From contig NZ_FRFF01000132.1 of assembly GCF_900143625.1 (NCBI RefSeq), positions 1 through 38,411 of the forward strand: a stretch of 38,411 nt of DNA. Reading direction: 5' to 3'. The notes under the pieces were generated by a model, which was given only the letters and a program-made list of their open reading frames with translations, was not told where the DNA came from and ran no database searches. A program made the position numbers and the translations under genes. The first letter of the stretch is position 1. Every line of letters starts with the position of its first letter. This document shows, one piece after another, positions 8,240-16,744 of the stretch. This DNA comes from Nocardiopsis sp. JB363. Its GTDB lineage: Bacteria > Actinomycetota > Actinomycetes > Streptosporangiales > Streptosporangiaceae.

Positions 8240-9172
8240 GTGCCAGAACACACCTCCTCCGTGGCCTCGAACCGGCCGAACCCCGCGCTGACCCGGCTCA
8301 CCGGCGGGCCGCTACCGATCCTGGGCGCCGCCGTCCTGTGGGGAACCACCGGCACCGCGAGCTCCTTCGCACCCGAGGGCGCCCACCCCGCCGCGATCGG
8401 CTCGGCCGGGCTGGTCCTGGGCGGGCTCCTGCTGTTCCTCACCGGTCGGGGCTCGTTCGCCCTGCTCGCCCACTCCGATCGACGAACCCGGGCCACCCTG
8501 CTGCTGGGCGCGGTCGCGGTCGCCGGATACCCGTTGGCCTTCTACCCCGCGGTCGCCCACGCCGGGGTGGCGGTGGGAACCGTGATCACCCTGGGCTGCG
8601 CCCCGGTGTTCACCGGGCTGCTGGCCTGGCGACTGGAACGGGCGCGCCCCGACCGACGCTGGACGGTGGCCACCGTCGCAGCCGTGGTCGGCTGCGCGGT
8701 GCTCGTCCTGGGCCCGGACCTGGTCGGCGGCCCCACCCCGGTGCGCCCGGCGGGGGTGCTCCTGGCGCTGCTCGCCGGGTTCTTCTACGCGCTGTACACG
8801 ATCATCGCCGAACGACTGATCCGCCGAGACCACACCTCCGGCGCGGTGATGGGCACGATGTTCGCGGGCGGCGGCCTCCTGGTGCTGCCGGTGGTCGTGG
8901 CCACCGGTACGGCGTGGCTGGCCACGGTCGACGGCGCGCTGGTGGCCCTGCACCTGGCGCTGTTCACCGTGTTCCTCGCCTATCGGCTGTTCGGACACGG
9001 GCTGCGGCACACCTCGGCCGCCACCGCCACCACGCTCAGCCTCGCCGAACCGGCCGTCGCCGCGGTGCTGGGCGTGGCCTTGGTGGGTGAACGCCTGCCG
9101 TGGGTGTCCTGGTCGGGGTTGGTGGTCCTCGCCCTGGGGCTGGCCGTGCTGAAGGCCCCCTCACGGCGTTAG
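8240..9172 (+). CDS. EamA/DMT-family transporter
   Basis: 310-residue member of the drug/metabolite transporter superfamily (two EamA repeats, about ten helices), in the inner membrane. Typical EamA features are LWGTTGTASSFAP at the start, AFYPAVAHAGVAVGTVITLG in the first repeat, and GLRHTSAATATTLSLAEPAV followed by GERLPWVSWSGLVVLALGLA at the end of the second. Export of amino acids or other small metabolites is usual; no substrate can be assigned. The GTG at 8240 has GAGAAAGG about 10 nt upstream. It lies 42 nt after the ABC permease on the same strand, so it may be read from the same transcript but is not coupled. Confidence 0.93.
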   Translation: MPEHTSSVASNRPNPALTRLTGGPLPILGAAVLWGTTGTASSFAPEGAHPAAIGSAGLVLGGLLLFLTGRGSFALLAHSDRRTRATLLLGAVAVAGYPLAFYPAVAHAGVAVGTVITLGCAPVFTGLLAWRLERARPDRRWTVATVAAVVGCAVLVLGPDLVGGPTPVRPAGVLLALLAGFFYALYTIIAERLIRRDHTSGAVMGTMFAGGGLLVLPVVVATGTAWLATVDGALVALHLALFTVFLAYRLFGHGLRHTSAATATTLSLAEPAVAAVLGVALVGERLPWVSWSGLVVLALGLAVLKAPSRR

Positions 9173-9299
9173 GGCATGCCCCGCGCCCGCGCCGGCATTC
9201 CCACGGGTTATCGAAGCCCCTATGGCCCTTCGCCTGGTGGCCGCCATACGAACATAAGTACGCTGCGCGACACGTCTCCCCCGAGTAGAAGGATCCCCC

Positions 9300-11657
9300 G
9301 TGCGCAGACCCGCGGCGGCCCTGACCGCCCTGTCCCTGCTGACCACGACCGCCGTGCTCTCCGGCCCCGACCACCCCGCCGAGGCCGCGCCCCTGGACGA
9401 CGCCACGGTGGTACCGCTCCAGGTCACCGGCGACCCCTCCGAACGGTTCAACCTCGTCCTGCTGGGCGACGGCTACACCGAGGACGAGATGGACCTGTAC
9501 CACGAACAGGTCGAACAACACCTCAACGTGCAGTGGAGCATCGAGCCGTTCCGCTCCTACCGGCACTACTTCAACGTGTATCTCGTGGAGACCCCGTCGG
9601 CGGAGTCCGGCGTGGACTGCGACCCCGCCGACGGTTGGGAACAGCGCGACACCGCCCTCGGCATGGGCTTCTTCAACGGATGCGACGAGGAAGCGTTGGA
9701 GCGGCTGATCACCGTGGACTCCGAGACCGCCGGCGCCGCCGCGGACATGGTCCCCGGTGTCACCGACGAGAACCGACAGGTCCTGGCCCTGGCCAACAGC
9801 GAGACCTACGGTGGCGCCGGCGGCAGCCTGGCGACCGCCTCCGCGGGCAACGCGCTCTCCGCGCTGATCAGCCCGCACGAGCTCGCTCACTCCCTGGGCG
9901 AACTCCAGGACGAGTACCCCTACTACTTCCGCGACACCAGCCTGGGCCGGTACGAGGGCGAAGAGCCCGACTCTGCCCACCACACACTGATGACCTCCGA
10001 GGAGATGATCGAGGAGGAGGCCGGGTGGTGGCGCTGGCTCGGTGAGGAGAGCGAGGCCGGCGGCACCATCCGGGCGGCCGACCCCGACGGGCACGAGGGC
10101 GGCCTGTACTACTCCGAGGGCATGTGGCGTCCCAGCGCCCACTCCATGCTCAAGACCCTGGGCTACTACTTCGACCAGGTCGGCCGGGAGGTCATGACGC
10201 ACCGGATCTCCGGCCTGCGCGACCAGGCGTCCCTGCCGGTCTCCTCCACCCCCGAGGGCGAGGTCGGCGCCGAGGACGTGCTGTGGGCCGAGGGCCCGCA
10301 CCCGGTCTTCCACGAACTGGAGTACACCTGGTCCGTCGACGGCGAGGAAGTCGCCGAGGCCGCGGGGGCACGCCATCTGGCCCTGGCCGAACTGGACCCG
10401 GCCCGGGGCTCCGAGGTGTCCGTGACCGTACAGGACCCCACCGAGTTCGTCCGCGACCCGGCCATCCTCGAATCCGAGGCGATGACCCGAACGCTCACCT
10501 GGACCGTCGGGGAACCCCTGGAACAGGTCGAGACCGACGTCGCCTTCGACAAGCACCGTGACACCGAACGGGCGGTGGCCGCCGACGAGGTGGTCTACGC
10601 CGAGACCACCCGTCCCACCGACCGGGTCCTCCAAGTCGCCTGGGAACTGGACGGCGAACCGGTGTCCACCGCGGTCGACGGACGCGTCCTGGACCTGGGC
10701 GAGTTCGACCTGGAGACGGGCGACCACACGCTGACCGCCACGGTCACCGACCCCGAAGGGGCCGACTCACAGGCGCTCACCTGGACCGTGGACGCGACCG
10801 ACCCCGAGGCTCCGCGCGAACTGTCGACGCCGGCCGCCACGGTGACCGGTGAGGAACACCACCTGTTCCTCAACGAATTCTCGATGAAGCTGACCCCCCG
10901 GGACGACCGCGACGGGCACGTGGTGGGCGAGTTCCGGGTGGACGACGACGGCTGGCACAACTACTACGGCTGGCCCGAGGACCCCGAGGCGCCGTTCCGG
11001 TTCACCCCGGAAGGGACCAACGTCGACGACCTCGTCTACGGAAGCCTGGGCAGCGGTGGCCTGTCCATGGCGGTGTTCGAGGTGGACGGCCACGAGAACG
11101 GCTGGGGCACCCACACGGTGGAACACCGCGCGATCGACACCGCCGGCAACATCGGCGCCCCCGACGACTTCCGTGCGACGGTCGTACCCGGGGCGGACCT
11201 GGAGTGCACCGAGACCATCACCGACGACGTCCTCGGCGGGATGACCGTCGAGGAGGGCGTGGTCTGTCTCGACGGCGCGGACGTGCGCGGCCCCGTCACC
11301 GTCACCGAAGGCGCTTCCCTGGTGATCGAGGGCGGTTCCCTGCGCGGCGGACTGTCCGCCGCGGGCGCCGACACCGTGAGGCTGACCGACACCGACGTGC
11401 GCGGCGCGGTCTCCATCACCGGCACCACGTCCGAGGTGACGATCCTCGGCACGGCGCTGACCGGCTCGGTGGCCCTGCACGACAACACCCAGGTGCCGGC
11501 CGACACCTGGACCGGCCAGGACGGGTACGGACCCGTCGTGGCGGGCTCCAGCGTGCGCGGTTCGCTCGCCTGCTCCGGTAACGACCCGGACGTCACCGAC
11601 TTCGGTGCGGCCAACGACGTCACGGGGGCGGTCTCCGGAGACTGCTCCGACCTGTAA
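9300..11657 (+). CDS. secreted M64-family metallopeptidase with beta-helix-like tail
   Basis: 785-residue exported zinc peptidase related to M64 (IgA-peptidase-like) enzymes. A signal peptide covers about residues 1-29 (two Arg, a hydrophobic run, cleavage near AEA/AP). The catalytic domain starts with ERFNLVLLGDGYTEDEM and carries HELAHSLGELQDEY: H193 and H197 bind zinc, E194 is the base, and D204 sits where M64 enzymes have it. Between about 310 and 500 are two Ig-like repeats (each ending in TWTV). From about 635 come short repeats such as DVRGPVTVTEG and DVRGAVSITGT, bracketed by cysteines, which look like a parallel beta-helix tail common in actinobacterial secreted proteins. The GTG start is set by AGAAGGA at 9287-9293. 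Monocistronic, ended by the hairpin at 11665-11699. Confidence 0.92.
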   Translation: MRRPAAALTALSLLTTTAVLSGPDHPAEAAPLDDATVVPLQVTGDPSERFNLVLLGDGYTEDEMDLYHEQVEQHLNVQWSIEPFRSYRHYFNVYLVETPSAESGVDCDPADGWEQRDTALGMGFFNGCDEEALERLITVDSETAGAAADMVPGVTDENRQVLALANSETYGGAGGSLATASAGNALSALISPHELAHSLGELQDEYPYYFRDTSLGRYEGEEPDSAHHTLMTSEEMIEEEAGWWRWLGEESEAGGTIRAADPDGHEGGLYYSEGMWRPSAHSMLKTLGYYFDQVGREVMTHRISGLRDQASLPVSSTPEGEVGAEDVLWAEGPHPVFHELEYTWSVDGEEVAEAAGARHLALAELDPARGSEVSVTVQDPTEFVRDPAILESEAMTRTLTWTVGEPLEQVETDVAFDKHRDTERAVAADEVVYAETTRPTDRVLQVAWELDGEPVSTAVDGRVLDLGEFDLETGDHTLTATVTDPEGADSQALTWTVDATDPEAPRELSTPAATVTGEEHHLFLNEFSMKLTPRDDRDGHVVGEFRVDDDGWHNYYGWPEDPEAPFRFTPEGTNVDDLVYGSLGSGGLSMAVFEVDGHENGWGTHTVEHRAIDTAGNIGAPDDFRATVVPGADLECTETITDDVLGGMTVEEGVVCLDGADVRGPVTVTEGASLVIEGGSLRGGLSAAGADTVRLTDTDVRGAVSITGTTSEVTILGTALTGSVALHDNTQVPADTWTGQDGYGPVVAGSSVRGSLACSGNDPDVTDFGAANDVTGAVSGDCSDL

Positions 11658-11664
11658 CGGCGAC

Positions 11665-11699
11665 GGGGGCCGGCCCGGACACGTTCCGGACCGGCCCCC
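11665..11699. terminator. shared hairpin between convergent genes
   Basis: A 15-bp inverted repeat with one mismatch (11665-11679 with 11685-11699) and a 5-nt loop lies between the stop codons of the M64 gene and the methyltransferase gene. There is no U-run on either strand, as is common in high-GC actinobacteria; it probably serves both directions. Confidence 0.65.
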
Positions 11700-11710
11700 G
11701 ATGAGCTCCG

Positions 11711-13003
11711 TCAGTCCTGGTCCTCGCGGTGACGGCGGGCGAGCTTGACCGGCTCCAGCACCCCCACGCACTCCACGTGGTGGGTCATGGGGAAGGCGTC
11801 GAAGGCGCGCAACCCCACCAGGCGGTAACCGGAGCGGGCGAACGTGGCCAGGTCACGGGCGAACGTGGCCGGGTCACAGGAGACGTAGGCGACGCGGCGC
11901 GGCTTCATGCCCGTCACCTTGCGCACGACCTCGTTGCTCAGGCCGGCACGCGGCGGGTCCAAGGTGACCACGTCGGCGCGCACGTCGGCCCATTCGCGCA
12001 TCTGCTTGGCCACGTCGGCGCGCTCGATCCGCACGTGCTCCTGGTCCTTGAGGTTGTACTGGGCGTCACGGACGGCGTGCTCACCGCTCTCCACGCCCAT
12101 CACCCGGCCCTCGGGGCCGACGGCCTCGGCGAGTGCACCGGTGAACAGGCCGGCGCCACAGTACAGGTCCAGGGCGGTCTCCCCCGGTTTGGGCTCCAGA
12201 GCCTCCAGGACGGCGGCGGAGAGCGTCTCGCCGGCGGCGGGGTGGACCTGCCAGAACCCGCCGGCGCCGACCCGGTACTCGCGTCCGGCCACGTCCTCGC
12301 GCACACCCTTGCGACCGCGCACCGACTGCACCCTGCCGCCCTTGAAACGGCGCAGGACCGCGCTGGAGGCCTTCAGGTCGGGCAGGGTCCCGAGCTTGGC
12401 GGTGGTGGGGGTGACGACGATGGCGCGGTCGGCGCGAGTGGTGGAGGCGACCGCCTCCACCTCCTTCACGTCCTCCCAGTGCACGTCGGTGACACCGAGT
12501 TCGCTGACGCCGGGGTGGGCGATCAGGCAACGGTCGATGGGTTCGATGTCGTGGGAGCGATGACGACGCAGTCCGGCGTGGCCGTTCTCGTCGACGGAGA
12601 AGCGCACGCGGGTGCGCCAGCCCAGACCATCGGGGGTGCCGGGCAGTTCCTCCACCTCGACGTCCATGTCGATGCCGGCGATCCGGCTCAGCTGCTCGGC
12701 GACGACCTTGCCCTTGAGCCGGCGTTGGGCGTCCAGGGAGGCGTGCTGCCAGTCGCAACCGCCGCACAGGCCGGGCCCGGCGAACTCACAGGGCGCCTCC
12801 ACGCGGTCGGGTGAGGCGGTGAGGACCTCCACGGCGTCGCCCCGCAGGAAACGAGTGGTCTGTTCGGTGACCTTGACCCGGACACGCTCGCCGGGCAGCG
12901 CGTGGCGGACGAAGACGACCTGTTCGGCGTGGCGACCGACGCACCAGCCGCCATGGGCGACGTCGTCGACGTCCAGCTCGATCTCGGTACCTACAAGGGG
13001 CAT
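11711..13003 (-). CDS. class I SAM-dependent 23S rRNA/tRNA 5-methyluridine methyltransferase, TRAM domain
   Basis: 430-residue RlmD/TrmA-type enzyme that methylates uridine C5 in rRNA or tRNA. The N-terminal TRAM domain (about 1-60) binds RNA. Four cysteines, C72, C80, C83 and C159, match the [4Fe-4S] ligands of RlmD. The Rossmann part has LDLYCGAGLFTG (279-290) for SAM, DPPRAG (349-354), the nucleophile C376 in VSCDPATFARD, and the base E411 in HVECVGVLEP. The exact target base cannot be given. The ATG at 13003 is preceded by GAAGGA; the frame is open far upstream, but that extension overlaps trkA and is not coding. It is divergent from trkA, as its counterpart is in Mycobacterium (Rv2689c). 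Confidence 0.93.
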   Translation of the reverse strand: MPLVGTEIELDVDDVAHGGWCVGRHAEQVVFVRHALPGERVRVKVTEQTTRFLRGDAVEVLTASPDRVEAPCEFAGPGLCGGCDWQHASLDAQRRLKGKVVAEQLSRIAGIDMDVEVEELPGTPDGLGWRTRVRFSVDENGHAGLRRHRSHDIEPIDRCLIAHPGVSELGVTDVHWEDVKEVEAVASTTRADRAIVVTPTTAKLGTLPDLKASSAVLRRFKGGRVQSVRGRKGVREDVAGREYRVGAGGFWQVHPAAGETLSAAVLEALEPKPGETALDLYCGAGLFTGALAEAVGPEGRVMGVESGEHAVRDAQYNLKDQEHVRIERADVAKQMREWADVRADVVTLDPPRAGLSNEVVRKVTGMKPRRVAYVSCDPATFARDLATFARSGYRLVGLRAFDAFPMTHHVECVGVLEPVKLARRHREDQD

Positions 13004-13210
13004 GGTGGTGTCCTTCGGTGGTCGGGTCCCGCGGTGACCCTGCACAGCCACCAATCCGCCCCAATCTACCTGCCTTTCGTACCGCGCGTACTGGATCCGG
13101 TACCGCTTGCCGGGGTGGTCACGCGTGTCACACCGATGTGTGCAAAGGTGGAAGCTCGGGCCACGGGACCGGACCCGTGCCTCCCGAGGTGGACGGGGAG
13201 TGCTGACGAG

Positions 13211-13897
13211 GTGCACATCGTGATCATGGGGTGCGGTCGGGTGGGTTCCACCCTGGCGCACACGCTGGTGGACCTGGGCCACACGGTGGCGGTGATCGAC
13301 CAGGACCCGGACTCGTTCCGACGGTTGCGGGGCTCGGTGGCCAAACACGCGGTGCGTGGTGTGGGCCACGACCGTGAGGTGCTGTTGTCGGCCGGCGTGG
13401 ACCGCGCGTCCGCGTTCGCCGCGGTCAGCAATGGTGACAACTCCAACATCATCGCGGCGCGGGTGGCCCGCGAGGCGTTCGGGGTGGAGAACGTGGTGGC
13501 GCGCATCTACGACCCGCGCCGGGCCGAGGTGTACCAGCGGCTCGGAATCCCCACGGTGGCGACGGTCAGTTGGACCGCCGACTCGATCCTGCGCCGGGTG
13601 CTCCCCGGTGATGGCCGACTCGACACCACCCCCGAGTGGCAGGACGCCTCCGGCACCCTGGCCATGCGGGAGATGCCACTGCCCGCGGCGTGGGCGGGGT
13701 CGACCATCGCCGAACTGGAGGAGTCCGTCCCCCTGCGCCTGGTGTACCTGGTGCGCCGAGGCCGGATCACCCTCGCCACCTCCGGTGAGACGTTGACCGA
13801 GGGCGACGTGCTGCACGTGGTGGCGCACGGCCGCGACATGGGTGAGCTGACCGAGCGGTTGGACGAACCGCGCGAGGACGAGACGGGGCGTGGGTGA
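13211..13897 (+). CDS. trkA: TrkA-type potassium uptake regulatory subunit (CeoB-like)
   Basis: 228 residues: an RCK-N Rossmann domain (about 1-135) with the dinucleotide loop G7-C-G9-R-V-G12 and the ribose-binding D30, then an RCK-C/TrkA-C domain (about 145-220). Such proteins bind NAD(H) or nucleotides on the cytoplasmic side and gate a TrkH/KtrB-type K+ channel; none is encoded in this window. The GTG at 13211 has GGGGAG 10 nt upstream. It is followed after 1 nt by a second TrkA homologue, the same pair as ceoB/ceoC (trkA/trkB) of Mycobacterium, and the two probably form a hetero-oligomer. Confidence 0.93.
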   Translation: MHIVIMGCGRVGSTLAHTLVDLGHTVAVIDQDPDSFRRLRGSVAKHAVRGVGHDREVLLSAGVDRASAFAAVSNGDNSNIIAARVAREAFGVENVVARIYDPRRAEVYQRLGIPTVATVSWTADSILRRVLPGDGRLDTTPEWQDASGTLAMREMPLPAAWAGSTIAELEESVPLRLVYLVRRGRITLATSGETLTEGDVLHVVAHGRDMGELTERLDEPREDETGRG

Positions 13898-13898
13898 G

Positions 13899-14594
13899 AT
13901 GCGGATCGCCATCGCGGGGGCCGGAAGCGTGGGCCGTTCCATCGCCACGGAACTGGCGGGCAGTGGACACGACGTGTTGTTGATCGACCGGGACACCCGG
14001 GCCATCGGCCTGGACGACCTGCCCCAGGTGGAGTGGTTGCTCGCCGACGCCTGCGAGCTGGCCACCCTGGAGGACGCCCGGCTGGGCGACTTCGACGTGG
14101 TCATCGCCGCCAGCAGCGACGACAAGGTCAACCTGGTCGTGTCCCTGCTGGCCAAGACCGAGTTCGAGGTGGATCGGGTGATCGCCCGTATCAACGACCC
14201 CGACAACGAGTGGCTGTTCAACGACTCCTGGGGCGTGGACCTGGCGGTCTCACCACCCCGGTTGATCGCCGACCTGGTCGAGGACATGCCCGAGGAGGAC
14301 TACCCGGAAGAGGAGGGCACCCTGCCGCCCCTGCCGGGCGCGGAGGTCGCCGAGTCGGTCCTGCACGCGGGCAGTCCGTTCGTGGACCGCGCCGAGTCGG
14401 AGCTCACCGAGGCACTGCCCAGGGGCGTGGCGCTGGTGGCGGTCCTGGGCCCGGGCGGGGTGCGCCCACCGGACCCCGAGCGCACCCTCTCGGTGGGCAA
14501 CACCATGGTGTTCCTGGCCGAGCCGGACTCCCTGGGCCCCTTGGAGGAGGTCCTGGGACCGGTCGACGAAGCCGACCCGGCTTCCGTCGACTAG
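13899..14594 (+). CDS. trkB: second TrkA-type potassium uptake regulatory subunit (CeoC-like)
   Basis: 231 residues with the RCK-N motif G7-A-G9-S-V-G12 and D30, and a TrkA-C domain from about 145. Between the two domains is an acidic linker (EDMPEEDYPEEEG, about 130-143) that its partner lacks. The ATG at 13899 lies 1 nt past the stop of the first TrkA gene; a GTG at 13890 would add MGE and overlap, but homologues start MRIAIAG. It should work with the upstream protein as the regulatory ring of a K+ uptake system. Convergent with the DUF3159 gene, whose stop is only 4 nt away. Confidence 0.92.
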   Translation: MRIAIAGAGSVGRSIATELAGSGHDVLLIDRDTRAIGLDDLPQVEWLLADACELATLEDARLGDFDVVIAASSDDKVNLVVSLLAKTEFEVDRVIARINDPDNEWLFNDSWGVDLAVSPPRLIADLVEDMPEEDYPEEEGTLPPLPGAEVAESVLHAGSPFVDRAESELTEALPRGVALVAVLGPGGVRPPDPERTLSVGNTMVFLAEPDSLGPLEEVLGPVDEADPASVD

Positions 14595-14598
14595 GCGG

Positions 14599-15363
14599 TC
14601 AGTCGCGGTCGGGGGCCGAGCCGGAGGCCTGTTCGGCGTCCTCGCGGTCGTGCTCCAGTGGGGTACGGCCTCGGGCCAGGACCCACACCATGCCGGTGAA
14701 GGCGGCGACCTGGAGCGGCCAGCCCATGGCGACCTTGGAGAAGCCGAGGATCGCGAAGGTGTCGGCCCAGCCCTGGTTGTCGGCGAGCCACAGCGGATAC
14801 TGGACCAGGACGCGGATGACGCACGGCAGCACCAGCAGCCAGGTCAGCTTGGCGGCCAGCGTGACCACGGCGGGGTTACTCCGCCAGGAGGTGAAGTCCT
14901 CCTTGTCACCGATGAACGGGCCGATCATCAGCCCGATGGCCGGCCAGCGCACCAGGACCGAGACACTCAACACCATCGCGTACACGGCGTTGTAGATGAC
15001 ACCGGGCAGGAACGCGTCGGCGGCGTTGCCGCTGCGCATGGCGAACAGCGCGGCGATACCGATACCGAACAGGCTGGTGACGACGTACTGCACCGAGGAG
15101 CGCTGCACCAGCCGGATCACGCCCAGCAGCAGGGCGGCGACCACACCGAGGATGATCGATAGTCGCAGATCGGAACCGATGATGTAGGAGATCGTGAAGG
15201 TCAGGGTGGGGATGGCGGCCTCGACCATGCCGCGCTTGCCGCCGAGGGCCTCGGCGAGCTTGCTGCGGACCAGGGCCTCCACCGTGTCCTCGGTGACGAC
15301 GGGGATGCTCTCCCGGTCGTCGGCCTGGGCCGCCTCTTCGGAGGCCCGTTGCTGCTCAGTCAT
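14599..15363 (-). CDS. DUF3159 family membrane protein
   Basis: 254-residue polytopic membrane protein, function unknown. After a charged N-terminus of about 65 residues with VTEDTVEALVRSKLAEALGG, there are about six helices (for example IPTLTFTISYIIGSDLRLSI, YVVTSLFGIGIAALFAM and NAVYAMVLSVSVLVRWPAIG), with GPFIGDKEDFTSWRSNP in a loop. These are hallmarks of DUF3159 (Rv2693c type). It may be related to intracellular septation protein A-like families. The ATG at 15363 has GGGAGCAGG directly upstream. Its place beside the TrkA pair is conserved in actinobacteria. Confidence 0.9.
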   Translation of the reverse strand: MTEQQRASEEAAQADDRESIPVVTEDTVEALVRSKLAEALGGKRGMVEAAIPTLTFTISYIIGSDLRLSIILGVVAALLLGVIRLVQRSSVQYVVTSLFGIGIAALFAMRSGNAADAFLPGVIYNAVYAMVLSVSVLVRWPAIGLMIGPFIGDKEDFTSWRSNPAVVTLAAKLTWLLVLPCVIRVLVQYPLWLADNQGWADTFAILGFSKVAMGWPLQVAAFTGMVWVLARGRTPLEHDREDAEQASGSAPDRD

Positions 15364-15625
15364 CCTGCTCCCGCGTACGCGTCCACCTGTGGCCCTAGGG
15401 CCGCCGACCATGATGCACCACACTACGCGAGTCGACACCGGCCAGGGCGGATGCCGGCGGCGGCCGTGCGGGCGGCTCGCCCGACCTTGTCCGCTTTCGT
15501 CATGGCTTGTCGCGTGCCACTTGTCACCGGGTCTTTATACGCCGGTGGAACACGGCGGGCCCTGGCGTTCCCTCATCGCCGTTCCGTAACCTGGCGGCCC
15601 ACCCGCACGTGTCGAGGAGGCCCGC

Positions 15626-16744
15626 TTGAGCACCACCGGACAGGACCATCCGCCCCAGGAGGACCACGCCCGTTTCGCCGCCGTCCTGGAACGGGAGTTG
15701 TCGGAGAAGGACACCTCCCACATCTGGTCGCCGTACTCGGTCGGCGCCGTGCTCACCCTGCTGGCCGAGGGCGCCGGTGGCCGGACGCGACGTGAACTCA
15801 CCGACCTGCTGGCCCCGGACGGAGACCTGACGGGGCACGTGGCGGCCCTGGACGAGGCGGTGGCCACCGCCGAAGGACTGGACCTGGCCGTGCTGAACGG
15901 GCTGTACGTACCCGCCGACCTGCCGGTGCGCGCCGACTTCGAGGAGCGGGTCCGGTCCCGGGCCGGCGCGGAGGTGGACCTGGTCGACTTCCGCGGCGAC
16001 GCCGAGGGGGTGCGCCGGAAGATCAACGCACGCGTCGGTGAGGTCACCCAGGGGCTGATCGACGAACTCCTCTCCCCCGGCACCATCGACCCCGACGTGA
16101 GAATGCTGCTGGTCAACGCCCTGTGGGTAAAGATGGTCTGGCGCGACCCCTTCGAGGTGGAGCGGACCAAGGACCGCCCCTTCCACTCCCCCGCGGGCAA
16201 GCGGAAGGTGCCCACCATGCACCGCACCGGCCGCATGCTCCACGCCGAGCGCGACGGGTGGCGGATGGTGAGCCTGCCGGGTGAGCACGGGCTCACCCTC
16301 GACGTGTTCCTGGGCCAGGAGGAACCACCGGACGAGCGGACCCTGCGCGACCTGTACCGGCACCGTCGCCAGGAACAGATCGAGTTGGCGCTGCCCCGGT
16401 TCGCCGTGGACAGCGACATCGCCCTGCTCGATCCCTTGGCCGCCGGTGCCGTCCCGGTCCGTGCTCTGGCCACCGACGACGCCGACTTCTCCGGGATCAG
16501 CGCCGAACCGCTCAAGGTCGACGCGATCGTGCACCAGTCGGTGCTGCGCGTGGACGAGCGCGGTGCCGAGGGCGCGGCCGCCACCGCCGCGGTGATGACG
16601 ATGGCCGCCGCCATCCCGACCAAACCGAAGAGGTTCACCGTGGACCGCCCCTTCCGCGTCGCGCTGCGTCGTGGCCCCGCCCTACTGTTCACCGGTCACG
16701 TCACCGAGCCCGTCGACCCCGGCCCCGCACGGTCGGACTCGTGA
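15626..16744 (+). CDS. serpin family protein
   Basis: 372-residue serine-protease inhibitor fold. Hallmarks: SHIWSPYSVGAVLTLLAEGA (31-50) for helix B, LLVNALWVKMVWRDPFE (161-177) for strand 3A and shutter, FTVDRPFRVAL (337-347) and LLFTGHVTEP (353-362) at the C-terminus. The reactive loop starts at E315 (P17) with a hinge of small residues (GAAATAA, 316-322), which predicts an inhibitory serpin able to insert its loop. The scissile P1 lies somewhere in 326-333 and cannot be fixed; the loop is about two residues longer than in alpha-1-antitrypsin. No signal peptide, so it acts in the cytoplasm. The TTG start is set by GAGGAGG (15614-15620), 5 nt upstream. Its stop overlaps the next gene (GTGA). 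Confidence 0.92.
   Translation: MSTTGQDHPPQEDHARFAAVLERELSEKDTSHIWSPYSVGAVLTLLAEGAGGRTRRELTDLLAPDGDLTGHVAALDEAVATAEGLDLAVLNGLYVPADLPVRADFEERVRSRAGAEVDLVDFRGDAEGVRRKINARVGEVTQGLIDELLSPGTIDPDVRMLLVNALWVKMVWRDPFEVERTKDRPFHSPAGKRKVPTMHRTGRMLHAERDGWRMVSLPGEHGLTLDVFLGQEEPPDERTLRDLYRHRRQEQIELALPRFAVDSDIALLDPLAAGAVPVRALATDDADFSGISAEPLKVDAIVHQSVLRVDERGAEGAAATAAVMTMAAAIPTKPKRFTVDRPFRVALRRGPALLFTGHVTEPVDPGPARSDS

Noticed and set aside
13004..14287. Long N-terminal extension of the TRAM methyltransferase ORF
   Set aside because: It overlaps trkA and part of trkB on the opposite strand; the ATG at 13003 has a good ribosome site and the known family N-terminus.
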